This document shows, one piece after another, positions 35,341 through 47,260 of a DNA stretch of 64,000 nucleotides. Under the pieces are notes generated by a model. That model searched no databases. It was not told the origin of the DNA and saw only the letters and a list, made by a program, of their open reading frames with translations. Source of the stretch: Archilochus colubris (taxonomy: Eukaryota > Chordata > Aves > Apodiformes > Trochilidae); assembly GCA_023079485.1 (NCBI GenBank), contig CM041097.1, positions 14,851,561 through 14,915,560 of the forward strand, written 5' to 3'. The translations under genes were made by a program, and so were the position numbers. Each line of letters begins with the position of its first letter. Positions within the stretch are counted from its first letter, which is position 1.

Positions 35341-36089
35341 TTTTACTGGTAAATAAGTTTTAGAAAAATTCAGAATTTATATAAATAGAAAAAAATAAAA
35401 AGTTTAAAAGTCAAGAAGCTAAATATTTCCTAGGAGTTTGAGTGGGATTTTTTTTTGCTTTGCTTTTTCAAGAGGAACCTTTCTAGATATACATGCAAAT
35501 AAACCAATTTTGAAAGATGCACAGCACCCTGAAAGCTTCAGGCATCAGCAGGCACACCAGAATTTTTCAGTGGGTTTTCAAATCTAGCCAAAAGCAAATC
35601 ACCCCAAAGTAGAGGAGTAGGAAAGGGGATGTAGGAAACACAACTTAAAACAGAAGTCTTTACCCCAAACCACAAGGCAGTGGTAGAAGACCTGGGCCCA
35701 TCCCCACCTTGGTGAAGCACTAACACTGGAGACATATTGGAGCAGAAAAGTGAGATTTTTTTTTTTTTATGAAGAGCAGCATCACTCAATACATCAGAAC
35801 TAACTGGTGGACTACAATGCAATCAGGACCTTAATGTACCCTGAAGACCTTCCCACCCAGCCCCAGCCTGGTGAATATGAAAAATTAAGAATACCAGTTT
35901 ACAAAGTACTTTGCTGGCTCTGTTTCTCTCATGTTACCTACATATTTTAAGCAAAGATTTATCTGTCACTTGCTTCAAACACACTGAGATAGACAATACC
36001 AGCAGCAAAGCCAGACTCCAGCTGTCATGCTGGGCTGCAGACAGTGCAGAGGAGCCATTAAAACCTACACTTCAGTGCTACTTGGAGCA
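35341..36089. other. Non-coding stretch, no gene recognised
   Basis: AT-rich with T tracts (35450-35458, 35757-35768). No gene or transposon recognised. Confidence 0.65.
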
Positions 36090-36215
36090 CTGATGGTTAC
36101 TTGGAGGACAATTAAGGCTCACTTTAATTTGCAAAAATTTCTCTCGAGCTGGGATAATTGAATGCACAATAAAGCAACCAGAATTGTTTGAACATTATAT
36201 TCACACTGTAACGTG
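36090..36215. promoter_or_regulatory. Candidate conserved non-coding element (weak)
   Basis: CACTTTAATTTGCAAAAATT, GGGATAATTGAATGCACAAT and AACCAGAATTGTTTGAACAT give homeodomain, octamer-like and SOX-like words in about 120 bp. It directly precedes the 111-bp tandem duplication. Inference only. Confidence 0.22.
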
Positions 36216-36257
36216 CACCTAACAAGTGCAGGTTCTGCTTTAGGGTGCACAGCCCCC

Positions 36258-36472
36258 ATCCTCTTCTCAGCATCTAGAAACATGCAACCTTTTTCTGCTC
36301 TGGAGCATTTTTTAATTTTTTTTTTTTTTTTAATTATAGGTCACACTGATCATATTATCTTTCCCACTATCCTCTTCCCAGCATCTAGAAACATGCAAAA
36401 TTTTTTCTGCTCTGGAGCATTTCTTAATTTTTCTTTTTAATTACAGGACACACTGATCATATTATCTTTCCC
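36258..36472 (+). repeat. Direct tandem duplication of a 111-bp unit
   Basis: Copy 1 is 36258-36368 and copy 2 is 36369-36472. Both start ATCCTCTTC(T/C)CAGCATCTAG and share AAACATGCAA, TCTGCTCTGGAGCATTT, a poly-T tract, then TAATTA(T/C)AGG and ACACTGATCATATTATCTTT. Differences are a handful of substitutions plus a long contraction of the poly-T tract in copy 2 (with interrupting C bases). The copies abut with no spacer. Each unit contains a polypyrimidine tract followed by TAG or CAG, which looks like a 3' splice site, but I see no exon downstream. The unit is not a transposon I recognise. Confidence 0.95.
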
Positions 36473-39189
36473 CGTGGATATGCTTACTGCCTGGATTTCC
36501 ACAGAACCCCAGAGAATTAAAATATAGATGTGTGAAGGGTAGGAAAGGGCTTCTGGAAACTGCCCACGGAACCAGGCAATTTCAAACATATTGGTGGGTG
36601 CCTTTTCCATCACAACACAAAGCACAACTCCGGGCACATTGTGCTCGATTTCACAATGAAACACAATTAGAGTACTCTGTTTGCAAGACCTGATTTCACA
36701 ATCCTGGCACCACCAAAGGCTGACATCCTCCTCACTCAGCCATGTCTCCTTGCACTGAGAATGATGCTCCTGAGGTCTCCAGCATCCCCCATGCTGGGAT
36801 GGGTTCTTGGGTACCCAGCATCAGGCAGGGACAATGGGGTCACCAGCTTGGAGGAGGCACACAGGCAATGCACAGGGTCACCAAGCATGTGGGAAAGTGT
36901 TTGCCAATCCAGTGAAAAATTGTAAAAATTGCAAGAATTACAGTTATGGTCACCAGTGGAATGGGAAGCTAGAGCTGGAAGTCCCTGAAGTTGGGTATAT
37001 CTCATCAGGTCTCCTTTAGAACAGACCAGCTATCAGATCTCTTCAAAATTAATCATGTAAGTACAGCATCTTCTCAAAACATAATGCCCAGAGAAAGCTA
37101 AGCCATGAAAATTCATAGCAGAAAGACACTGAAATTGCATAAAGGCAAATTATTTTCAAAGTTTACAGCTAACTAAAATTCAAAACAGAGCTAACAAGAC
37201 TTCATTTCAAATATGAAGAAACAGCATTGTTTGGATTTTTAATTAATAGTCATGGAAATTTTGTAACAATACCAGAAAGTTTCTCAGTTTACAAACGATG
37301 TGATAAAACATCTTTCAGTATGAGCTAAATTACTATTTTTATGTGAATTTTACTAATGACTCCTATGGATTATCTGTATCTAGAATATTTCAATGGGAAA
37401 AAAAACAAACAAGAAAAATAACTATTACCAAATTAGACAGAGGGTTTCATTTCTTGCCCCTTCCCCTTGTCAAATGTTTTTGTCTTTCCCTTTCTCCATT
37501 GGGCATGAAAAACATCTCTGCAGAGATAAGTCTCCCAGTTAGAATATTCACCCTAAATTTAAAAACTTTCCTTTGAATTCCTGCCCTGTTCCAGGATGAG
37601 TGACATTCAAGTGACTTACAAGGGTGCAAGGTGCCCAGCAGTCTGAAGTCTGCTTTCATAGATGGCTTAAGAAGCCAAACTACAAGAACGTGCCCAATGT
37701 ACACCTGGTGTTCCTGGCATCCTCAATACTTCAGAAAAAACTCATTAGGACCATACCAAACTTAGATAAATATCTAAGCTAACTACCAGAGTAGTCACCA
37801 GCACAGCAGGATCTGACCCCCCCCAACCCAGGAATTTATTTTGTATTTAAATGATATCACATAACCAGTATCTCCACTTCCAGGTGAGTGCCCTAACCAG
37901 CACATTCCAGACTTAACTTCATTCCTTTTCGAGTTATTCAGTGACAAATCAGAGCAACTGGAGCCAAAGACACCTCTCCTCTGCACTTCAAAGCCAAATG
38001 GTTTGGGAACAAGTGGCAGGAATATGAGGCTGATGTGGGCAAAGGAGGGAACCTCACACCCACATCCTCAGTCTTGAAGCTGGTGGGTTTTGTGGAACCC
38101 AGCTCAAGGTTGCCTTCTCTGCTATGCTGCACAAAAACCCACACAGAAATCAGATTATTTGACCAGCTAAAATATATGTATACATACAGTATTGTTCTTG
38201 GGCTGTATTAAGCATTGCTAATCTCAAAGCCACCACTTCCTCCATTTGTAAAGTGAAGAAATATCATGAACAAAACAGTTCAGTTCTTCCCTTGGCCTTG
38301 TTTGTGTAAGCAGCCACCACTTAGTGCTGCACAGTCAGCCCCTTTTATGTCCCTCTGACAATTGCAGATATTTCAAAACCAGAACCAATCTCTGCTAGCT
38401 TGCTCCCAGATTTTTATTAAGCCATATTTTGTCTAAACCTTAAGGTGACACTGGTATTTATAAGTCTATTAATGCAACACTTAAGTAGTCGCATTTTGGC
38501 TCCAGCCTAACACATCCCTCCAGAGTGCTGATCCCACTGATGCTACCCAAACAAAGTGCCCAAAATATGCTTCCCCAGGATAAAATTTCTCTGTCCAGCT
38601 GAGATAGTTTAAGTGATAAACACTGTCCTTGTGATACTACTGCTTGGAAACAGGATTAAGGGGAAAGAAACCACAATTTTAGAGTCCCTGCTAGAGGTCA
38701 GCTCACACATGTCTCCCTGGATGCATCTGGAAACCTCAAGAGGCAAATACACAATCACAGTGGTATGCAAACCCTATGGCAAATTCAGACCAGATACAAT
38801 TACACCATCAGTAAGACAATAATTGGCACTCATTTGCAAAAAAACCTCATCAGGAGGGGACAATCCTATACATTCCCAGTGATTTATAAGCTACAATGGC
38901 CAATTACCTCCTTTAAACAGCCCAGAGAATGCCCTCTCACCAAATGTGCATTCAATGCTCAGGCATCATGTCTACACTCTTTCTGGAAGAGAGGAGAAAA
39001 AAGCAAAACCATAACTTAACCAGAAGAAGGTGATTATTTCATTCAAGCACCAAAGATCTTGCACAGAGAGAAAATGATTCATACTAAATCATTTCCAAGG
39101 GGCTCTAGAGGTAACAATCTTGCCTTTGAATCCCAGGGGAAACCTTAGGGTCCTCTCCAGTACACAAAAATACCTGCCTCAATGCCAAA
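36473..39189. other. Non-coding stretch, no gene recognised
   Basis: No exon or RNA gene recognised. A weak MIR-like string (38238-38265) is too short to call. Open frames are under 90 codons. Confidence 0.6.
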
Positions 39190-39973
39190 AGCATCCCAAG
39201 GTGCATATGATCAGCTGGAAGGCAGGAGGGCTCTACAGAGGGACTTGGACAGACTGGAGAGTTGGGCTGATTCCAATGGGATGAGGTTCAACACGGCCAA
39301 GTGCCGGGTCCTGCACTTTGGCCACAACAACCCCATACAGCGCTACAGGCTGGGGACAGAGTGGCTGTGAGCAGCCAGGCAGAAAGGGACCTGGGAGTCT
39401 GGATCGACAAGAAGCTGAACATGAGCCAGCAGTGTGCCCAGGTGGCCAAGAAGGCCAATGGCATCCTGGTCTGGATCAGGAACAGCATGGCCAGCAGGTC
39501 CAGGGAAGGGATTCTGCCCCTGTACTCAGCCCTGGTAAGGCCACAGCTTGAGTCCTGTGTCCAGTTCTGGGCCCCTCAGTTCAGGAAGGAGATTGAGGTC
39601 CTGGAGCAGGTCCAAAGGAGGGCAACCAGGCTGGTGAAGGGACTTGAGCACAGATCCTATGAGGAGAGGCTGAGGGAGCTGGGGCTGTTCAGCCTAAAGA
39701 AGAGGAGGCTCAGGGGAGACCTCATCACTCTCTACAACTCCCTGAAAGGAGGTTGGAGCCAGGCGGGGGTTGGTCTCTTTTGCCAAACGACTTTCAACAA
39801 GACAAGAGGGCACGGTCTTGTGTCAGGGGAAGTTTAGGTTAGATATTAGAAAGAATTTCTTTACAGAGAGGGTGATCAGGCATTGGAATGGGCTGCCCAC
39901 TGAAGTGGTGGATTCTCCGTCCCTGGAGATATTTCAAAAGAGACTGGATGTGGCACTCAGTGGCATAGTCTAG
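39190..39973 (+). pseudogene. CR1 ORF2 reverse-transcriptase C-terminal remnant, two frameshifts
   Basis: The remnant reads as CR1 ORF2 in three frame segments. Segment one (about 39197-39366) includes [20 protein letters not shown] and [12 protein letters not shown] frameshift near 39368-39376 moves the reading to a second frame (about 39376-39805), which includes [59 protein letters not shown] and [21 protein letters not shown] second frameshift near 39805-39820 returns to the first frame, giving [20 protein letters not shown] then WNGLPTEVV up to a TAG stop at 39971-39973. This is the region after the polymerase active site of the CR1 enzyme. It is non-functional: no start, no catalytic aspartates and broken frames. 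Confidence 0.93.
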
Positions 39974-40054
39974 CAACCGCAACGGTGGTTCAAGGGTTGG
40001 ACTCGATGATCTCTGAGGTCCCTTCCAACCCAGCCAATTCTATGATTCTATGAT
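39190..40054 (+). mobile_element. CR1 LINE, 5'-truncated, best preserved copy in the window
   Basis: About 865 bp covering the end of the CR1 second open reading frame and the whole 3' untranslated end. The 3' tail shows GGTTCAAGGGTTGGACTCGA, TGATCTCTGAGGTCCCTTCC and AACCCAGCC, and then two tandem ATTCTATG octamers (40037-40044, 40045-40052), the CR1-specific terminus. No poly-A tail follows, as expected for CR1. It retains many CpGs and long readable protein segments, so it is the youngest CR1 here. The 5' breakpoint lies shortly after where the reverse-transcriptase active-site region would be. It lacks the catalytic core and endonuclease and cannot move by itself. The tail type (CAACGGTGGTT then GGACTCGATGATCTCTGAGG) differs from the 2.4- and 11.1-kb copies, so it is a different subfamily. 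Confidence 0.96.
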
Positions 40055-43000
40055 GAGCACTTCCTTGTTCAGATAGATGAAGGATTTGAAATGAAGGCAG
40101 TAGCTGAGTGCTGACCTGGAACTGCATCACTCTTCAGCTGTTTATTTATGTTCATACATGAAGAAGAGATGAACAGTTGCCAGCAGTCTAGAGAAGAGCA
40201 GAATCAATTAGAATGTTCTCAGGAAGTTGCCAAAGAGAACAAAACAAGGTAGTGAAGTGAAGATGGGGGCAGAGGTGAAGGTCAGGATGAGCCACACCAT
40301 GCAAAACCTGGGCAGAGGAAGCAAAGCTGATTGTGCATCACTTCTACGTAACCAGGGCTCCCCAGGGCAGCAGGTGCAGAGGATCTGGACATTGCAAGAT
40401 GATCCTGACCCCTCCATGGCCCACGTCTGAAATTCCCCTTTCCCTTGAAGGGGAGGAGGGGACTGGAGCAGATCCAGCTGCAGGGAGGTCTGCCCAGCAT
40501 GTCCTGGATCTTGTGCTCCAGCCTCCACAGCCCTGAGGGACAGCTGGCCCCAGGGGCAGCATTTGCCTTCACCAAGCAATCTTACTCAAGATTACTTAAT
40601 CTACTCAACTTGTTCCAAGATATTCCAGTGGAGAATATTTTATTGCTATATTCATAAAAAAACCCATGAAATACCAATAGTTTTCAAACATTATAGTCAA
40701 TTGAGAGCACAATTGCAGGACATGCCTTGGTTATATGCTGCATTTTTAATGGCTTTGTGCTATTCACCCTCACTTAAGATAATAGCAAGAAAAGAAATCA
40801 TACCTAAGATCTCTGCTTTTAAACTAAATATTCACTACTACTATTTCCCCACACCCCTGTCTGATTAGGAATCAAAAAAAAACCCAAACAAAACTGCTTC
40901 CCAAGCCACCCAGCTTCTATTCCAGTATTATGACAAGAGATTTTCTTGAGGGCAGTGAAGCAATTTAGGAGCTGGAACTGGTTGAGCAAGAAGGGGAGAT
41001 GGAAAAGGCCCAGTTACTTCACTTTGCATCCTCATCCTGAGGGCTCACCAGGCTTCTGCATTTTTGAAGTCAGATGCTCCTTCACCAGCTAGGAAGAGGA
41101 AAGGATATCTCCCTGCCTGAGGGACAAGCTTCCCTCTTCTGCCATGCCACCTCCCAAATCAGCCACTTAACAGCCAAAATCTGATATATTCCAACATGCT
41201 ACAGGAGGCAACTGTATCATAAGATATACATAAACATCCCCAGAACTCACATGCTGTCAGTGCAAGAAAAAGGGACCAACGTAAGGATCCTAATGTTGGA
41301 CAAAGCATAACACAATAATCACATTCCAAGCAATGGGTGGAAAGAAAGTCTTCTTTCCAAGAAGCAGATATGAGAAGAAAGGAGATGGAACAAATCATGG
41401 ATAATAAATAAGGTGGGGAAAAACTTTATCCAGTCTAAAAAGAATAAGAATGGGAGATATTTCTCTGTTCTGCAATATTTCAAAAGCTCTTAAGTGGAAC
41501 AAGCTGTTGGGAAGGATATCTGCCATGTCTTTGCCAGGGAATAGATGTGTTCTCAACAGAAGACCAGGGTACAGAGCTAACACCAAGGCACAAATATTAC
41601 TTCATGTACAGTACCAAAAGCAGAGCTACTGTCCATGAAAGAGAGTGAGGAAGGACCAGCATGTTTTGTGAGACCTTGTGTACCAAATCCAGAGCAGAAA
41701 ACCAAGCTTGACTTCTGGCTGAGCACAATGGATTAAAAAAAAAAAAGGGGGGAGGGGATTTTTCTTAAAAAGAAATTTGGAATTGTTAAAGCACAAAGAA
41801 TGTTGAAACTTTCATAACTCTAAAGTTTGGCACAGCCCCGTTTCTAGATGGACAAAGAACCAAAACAACATGGAAAAAGAAGATTGATCTCCAGAAGATT
41901 CTAAAAAGATGACAACCCCTCACAAAGATCAGAATAAGACTCTCAGTTCAGTCCACACCAAAACCCATAGTTAAATATTTCTGCCAAGAACCTTTATTTT
42001 TTTGTTTTGTGTTCCCAAGCATGGAACATCTGTCCCCATTCCATTTTCCATACATTTCACCTGAACACAGCACCCTTTTGCAGAAGTGATGGTGTGTATC
42101 ATCCCTTTTGCCAGCCATGACTCAGAGAAACACAGAATCCCTTGGTTTTAATTAAAACAAAAGTTTAGGCAAAACCCAGGAAGATGTCAGGAAAAGCTCA
42201 AAACAGCAAAGCTACAAAGCTATTAACAAACACAACTGAATTAGTAGCTGCTATCCCAGAGACCACACAATAAGATTTTTTGTTTTTAAAAGGAAAACTG
42301 CTTTACTCATGTCACTCAAGCTGATTCAGAGCCTGTTCCCACTGCTAGTGACTTCAGTCTGGGAAGGGCTGGGCTGTGCATTAATAGAAACTTCTATTCA
42401 TAACTTTCCTGAGGTTTTGCCATTTTTTTTTACAGAACCCCTTGTATGTGCTCTGCTTATGAGCAGATTCATAGATGGCTGCTTGGGAGCAGTGGCAAAG
42501 ACACCCAACCCTGACACCTTTCTTCAACATAGGGTTCAGAAGGCAGATTTATTCCAAGCCCTGAACTGGTGCACAAAGGACTCCTCTGGGGTTACTAACT
42601 GTGCTATGAGCAGAAGACAAGCCCTGTATTAGCTGTGCCATCTCTAGTCCTAGAAGGTCAGATGTCACCCATATGCCAAAAAGTACTTTGCCTTCAACAG
42701 TAGGAAAATGACAATTAAAAGCAGAGTGAGTGCTGTGCATCCGAGGTCCTGGCTGCCTTTCTGTCCCCCCCATCCTGAAATTAGGAATTAATGAACAGTT
42801 CTACACAGATAATTTGTCTTCCTGGTGTGTGTGCAGGAGTCAAGCTTTGGAAGCCCACTGCAAGGGGCTGTAAATATGACTCAGGGGTGCTATTGAATAA
42901 AGTAATAAAAATGCTCAGGGCTTACAGCTGGGCTGCAGCTCATTCCTCCTAACCCTTGCAAATCAGAAACAAGCTCTCTGGGCAATTAGAAAGCAAAAAT

Positions 43001-43740
43001 TAAAAATAAAACCCAAAAACAATCAGAGATTTATACTGGCACCCAGAGGCTTGTGGACATAGTTCAAGAATATGAAAAATGATGTGCAAAATTCACATGG
43101 GCTCCTGAGGGACTTTGACTTAACCTTAAAAAACATCCATGTGATGCCACAAATTCAACCTGTAGGGAGTGAGTAGGATGAAGGGGACCTTCTGGGGAAG
43201 AAGGCCACCAGCTAGGACTGAGGGGGAGGGTGGGTGTGGATTGGCTTGAGGAAGCATCTAAAATTAATAGAGCTCCTGAGAGAGGAATCTTCAGCACTTC
43301 CCTTTGTCTGCTTATCCATCTTGCCTCTCCACAGCCAGGCAGGGACACTCAGTAATTGAAAAACACTCGTGGATGAGTTCAGACTGCATCAGACCTCTGG
43401 GCAGATACCTTTATTCAGAGCTGAGGGAATCTTACTGTAACTACAAGGTAGTGCAGCCTAACACCCTTTTCAATTCGTGCTTTAATTACCCTGATTATGT
43501 TGCCTGAATGCCCTCATCCAGGCAAACCATTGGACTTCTAGACAGATTCAATAGACATGAGGATTTCCAGAGTAATCCTCACTCTCTCAGTGTTTTGTGG
43601 CACAGAACAGGTTTGCTTTCTTTTTCTCTCCACTTCGAAGCAGTCACAGGAAAAGAAGAACATCATCTCCTTGCCAGTACCCAAAAGAAGGTGACCTATT
43701 TATTCCCTATTCTCTGCTTTGCCGGGAAAGTCAGAAAAAC
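40055..43740. other. Non-coding stretch, no gene recognised
   Basis: No gene seen. The region 40208-40579 is open in several frames on both strands (up to 123 codons, minus), a mid-GC chance effect with no motif. A12G6-type runs lie near 41735-41752. The open frame at 42309-42632 (plus, 107 codons) has no recognised domain. Confidence 0.6.
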
Positions 43741-44110
43741 CCTGAACTTGTCCCTTCCGAAGGGACAGGGCTGGCCAGGAAGGCTTTCCCGGCTGGGAAC
43801 TATTAAGTAATCTGGTCACAAGGCTTCTGCCAGCCTGAGCTGGGCAAGGGATAAATAAGGCCAAAGAAGCTCAAAGGGAGAATTCCCGACCGGCTGACAT
43901 CGCCAGACTGACCGCTAATGTATGCGTCTCCAGAAAGGTGCAAATGAGCGAATGGCCCATTCTTTGCTACATTTTAAGTGCTGCTGGCTTTGAAGGGCAA
44001 GTACGAGCAGGAGACAGTGCACCACGTTGTCGATTGAGTATTTAAGCTCAATGCTGTAAAAAAGGCTTCCGAGAATTTTTCCGTTTCACGTAGGAAAAGT
44101 ACGGGTTTGC
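43741..44110. promoter_or_regulatory. CpG-retaining element, weak CpG island or enhancer
   Basis: My hand count for 43741-44100 gives about 50% GC and 14 CpGs in 360 bp, an observed/expected ratio near 0.6. The 700 bp before it holds only about three CpGs. The block is complex, for example GAATTCCCGACCGGCTGACA, TGTATGCGTCTCCAG, GCAAATGAGCGAATGG, CCACGTTGTCGATTGAG and CCGTTTCACGTAGG. A TATA-like ATAAATAA lies at 43851-43858, and an ATTGAG/CTCAAT inverted repeat at 44033-44052. This may be a small promoter of an unannotated transcript or a strongly constrained enhancer. No coding exon or splice structure is recognisable beside it, so the direction is unknown. Confidence 0.42.
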
Positions 44111-44538
44111 TATAAAACAAGTCTTTCAAACCAAAAATTGTGCTCTGCCTGAACAGAGCTAATCCAAGAGCCTTCGAGCCATGAATTCACAGGGGGAGAG
44201 AAACAAAAATTTGAGTCAAATTGTAAAAGCCCTGGTTAGCTGGGACCTCTCTGGATAGCTGAGAAGTGAGTCAGAGAACACCACTAAGCTGGTCATTCAT
44301 CAAAACCAATCTGGCCACAGACACCACAAGTTCTGTCTGTTATCTGGCTGCTAGACACCACATTTTCTCCTATCAGTCTGCCTTCCAGCCTGGTCTCCTC
44401 ACAGTCTCACAGTTTTCATCATTTTGGCCCTGCATGAATTTCTTCCCTCCTTGCAAACATTTTCACTTTAGTCACCAGGTAGCAGGGAAAGGAGAATGCT
44501 CAGACACACCGTGCCTATTGGGGGGCTTTTTGGGGGGA
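44111..44538. other. Non-coding stretch, no gene recognised
   Basis: No gene seen. Two G6 runs separated by 6 nt lie at 44520-44537, just before the TTTTA repeat. Confidence 0.6.
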
Positions 44539-44568
44539 TTTTATTTTTATTTTTATTTTTTTATTGGC
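44539..44568 (+). repeat. (TTTTA)n microsatellite-like tract
   Basis: About five TTTTA/TTTTTA units in a row, decaying into poly-T. Confidence 0.88.
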
Positions 44569-46779
44569 TCACAGGCTCTTGGAAAAGCAAAATAGTTTCC
44601 CCCTATCTTTAGGGAGTAGCAACAACAACAAAAAACCTTCATAAAAGCCTTGACCAGTTTAATTTTACTGACTTTCCTCCTCACCCACTGAAAAATTTAT
44701 CCCAGAGACAAGGCATTTTCAAACCATGTCTCTTTCCAGCAAGAGATAGAGCAAAAAAGAAATTTTTAAGGGAGAAAACCCTCCCTAAAATCAGAGTAAA
44801 CAGATATTTGCACCTGTATAGGGACTGAGCACAGTCAGTACTCAGTGAGCCCTCGGACATTACAGCAACAAGTTAACTGCAAGAGCATGGGCAGAAGAAC
44901 CAAGAAGTAAAATTTCTTCCTCTTAAAGACCTAAATTACACCAGGCACTCTGAAAGAGAACTCTCTGCACTTCTGGGCAGCATCGTGGAGTTTCAGATGC
45001 CCAGGGACACGGGCAAGCTGGCACAGTGCAAAATCAGGCACCCTGAACAGCAGCTCTTGGTTTCTGCACCTTCAGATTTAGGAACCAAATCTGCAGTTGG
45101 CTTCTTGTGTACAAAAAAGCCAAAGTTGCTTTGTGTACAGCTCGGGCAATGAGTTATCCAGGATGGCTCAACTCGGACATCTCTAATCCAGCACATCTCT
45201 ATTTGCCAGAGGGTCTGGGTAAGCAGCAGGCAATGGGCTGATTGCTTTCAAGCCTCTCACTCTGAATGATTTCCACCTCAGCTTCCAAACATTTGTTCTG
45301 CTGACTGCAAGGGAAATAAAATAACTCCTGAAACGTTTGTAACCAGCGTTCCTGCTTGTTTTCTTTAAGTATGTAAAAACTGGAACACAAACATGCCATC
45401 TTCAGCTGGGGAAAGTGGATACAGCTCCAGTGACCAGCCCTGTGCTTAAACCATCTTACACCCACTGACTCCTGGATCCAACATTTTCCATTATGTTACA
45501 GCAACTGATACAACTTCCATTCCCCTTTATACTGTCTGTGCATATCTGATTATTTCTTCTTTCTCACAGGAAGTCCAGCAGCCAAAGACTACTGGTTTAT
45601 TAGGTAGAGTATATCCAGATGATTTCAATAAAAGCACTTAAAAAAAAAAATTTCCTGGTATTACAATTAAAAAATCTTCTAGGAGGGAATAATTTCAGAT
45701 AAATCTGCTGCCATTCACCAACATTTGTATAGCTGATTAGAAACAGAGCATTGTCACAAGCTTGTCCCCTGCAACTCCATACTGGGAACACTCCCATTAA
45801 TAAAGATATGAAACATATTCCCCCACACAGAGATATTAATACTGGAGAAAAATTGGTAACATTTAACAGCCATTGTACTACATTTCTTGACAGACTGCAC
45901 AGCTTTCACGCACATTTTAGTAATACTTCAGTCTGAATACATTGGGAATTCTCCTACCATGTTAAAACTTTTATTTAAGCTGTCTGGAGAAATTAGAACA
46001 ACCCACTATTGCCATCAAAAGCTAAAGGAGTGTTCTGAGGGCAATGGCAGCAGTGTTACAGATGCACTGAATAGAATCAGCTACATTCATGGTACATAAC
46101 TTACTCTTGCATGGCTCTAACTGGATGTTCATTATGCAGCATGCTAGCATCTCATCAGGGCAGCAGACAAGGAAGCACACAGGCAATGGAATGATAGCAC
46201 GGGACCAATAAAAATCAGCTATGCACATTATGAGTGCATTTGAAATGAGTTTGTTCCAGCCAAACTTCCACTGGAGTTTGCTGCCTCAGTGCTTGCAGTA
46301 AGAATTTTAAGCTTGTAAGCTCAAGGATTGTCCCCAGAAGACATTCAAGGGATGGGGCACTACTGCTGACAAGGTACAAGATACTGCTCTCAAAACCATT
46401 CAGGATTCAAAAGGGGAATTAAATGAACAACCTGAAGGTGGGTTATGTTTTCGTGGGAGGACTGTGCAGTCAGTTTGCAGAAAAAGTGCTTTTGGCCCAT
46501 AAGGAAATGTTTTGCATTTGTTTTTGTTTGGTGCATTGTACTGAATACAGACATTCGCAGCTTCTCATGCAACCCTGCATCCCCAAACTCCATATATATT
46601 TTTGTACCTCAACCTCTTTACAATGTAGCTGAATCTTCTTTAATGCTGCACATTCAAATCCCAGCCCTAAAATATGAATGTGACTGATGAGAATTGGTTG
46701 ATTTAAAATTCCACATTAATACTGAGCATAAAATAGAATCAAAAGTCTGTGACTATGTCTGAATATCCTTTAATATAAG
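44569..46779. other. Non-coding stretch, no gene recognised
   Basis: No exon, transposon or RNA gene recognised. Open frames are 61-88 codons, with no motif. Confidence 0.65.
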
Positions 46780-46930
46780 TTCTGCACAAGTTTATTTGAA
46801 CGACAGAAGGAAGGCATCCTCCCTGCTCACACATACTCCGAGAACAGAAAGCATAATAAATCGTGGAAGAGGAGTATCTGCCTAGCTAATAAAATAATGG
46901 TTAAGTTCATGGGCAAACAACTGACATATG
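46780..46930. promoter_or_regulatory. Candidate conserved non-coding element (weak)
   Basis: TTATTTGAACGACAGAAGG, CATACTCCGAGAACAG, GCATAATAAATCGTGGAAG and CTAGCTAATAAAATAATGG. It has three CpGs retained amid HOX-like AT cores. Enhancer-like texture only. Confidence 0.24.
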
Positions 46931-46989
46931 CTAGCTGTTTATCCAGAAATCTGTAACTCTTTAAGGAGTACCCAGAAAACCCAGACCAC

Positions 46990-47260
46990 TGCATGCATCT
47001 GTCCCTGGGCGGGTGCCTGTGCCTCGGCTGCCAGCCCCAAATCTTACTTTAGCATCAATAACCACAGCAAAAAATCAGGTTCCAAGTACAGCATCCATTT
47101 TCTATCATGTCTTGGAAAGCAGTGCTGTAATTAAGGATGGAGTTAGATCTTTGTGTTTGTGTAGGTTGCTGCTCTGGGCCATCCCTGTAGCGTTTGATGT
47201 TTGTGGTCTCCTCAACTTCCTGCCGTTCCGTCACTTCTCGCTTGGTGCTTGCCATGAGAT
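46990..47260. promoter_or_regulatory. Small CpG-retaining patch (weak)
   Basis: Six CpGs in about 260 bp (CTGGGCGGGTG, CCTCGGCTG, GTAGCGTTTG, GCCGTTCCGTC, TCTCGCTTGG), denser than the surroundings. There is no gene structure. It may be a constrained element or a local GC-richer patch. Confidence 0.2.

Noticed and set aside
38231..38275. MIR-like string (CTTCCTCCATTTGTAAAGTG)
   Set aside because: Under 40 bp and several mismatches to the MIR core; too short to distinguish from chance.
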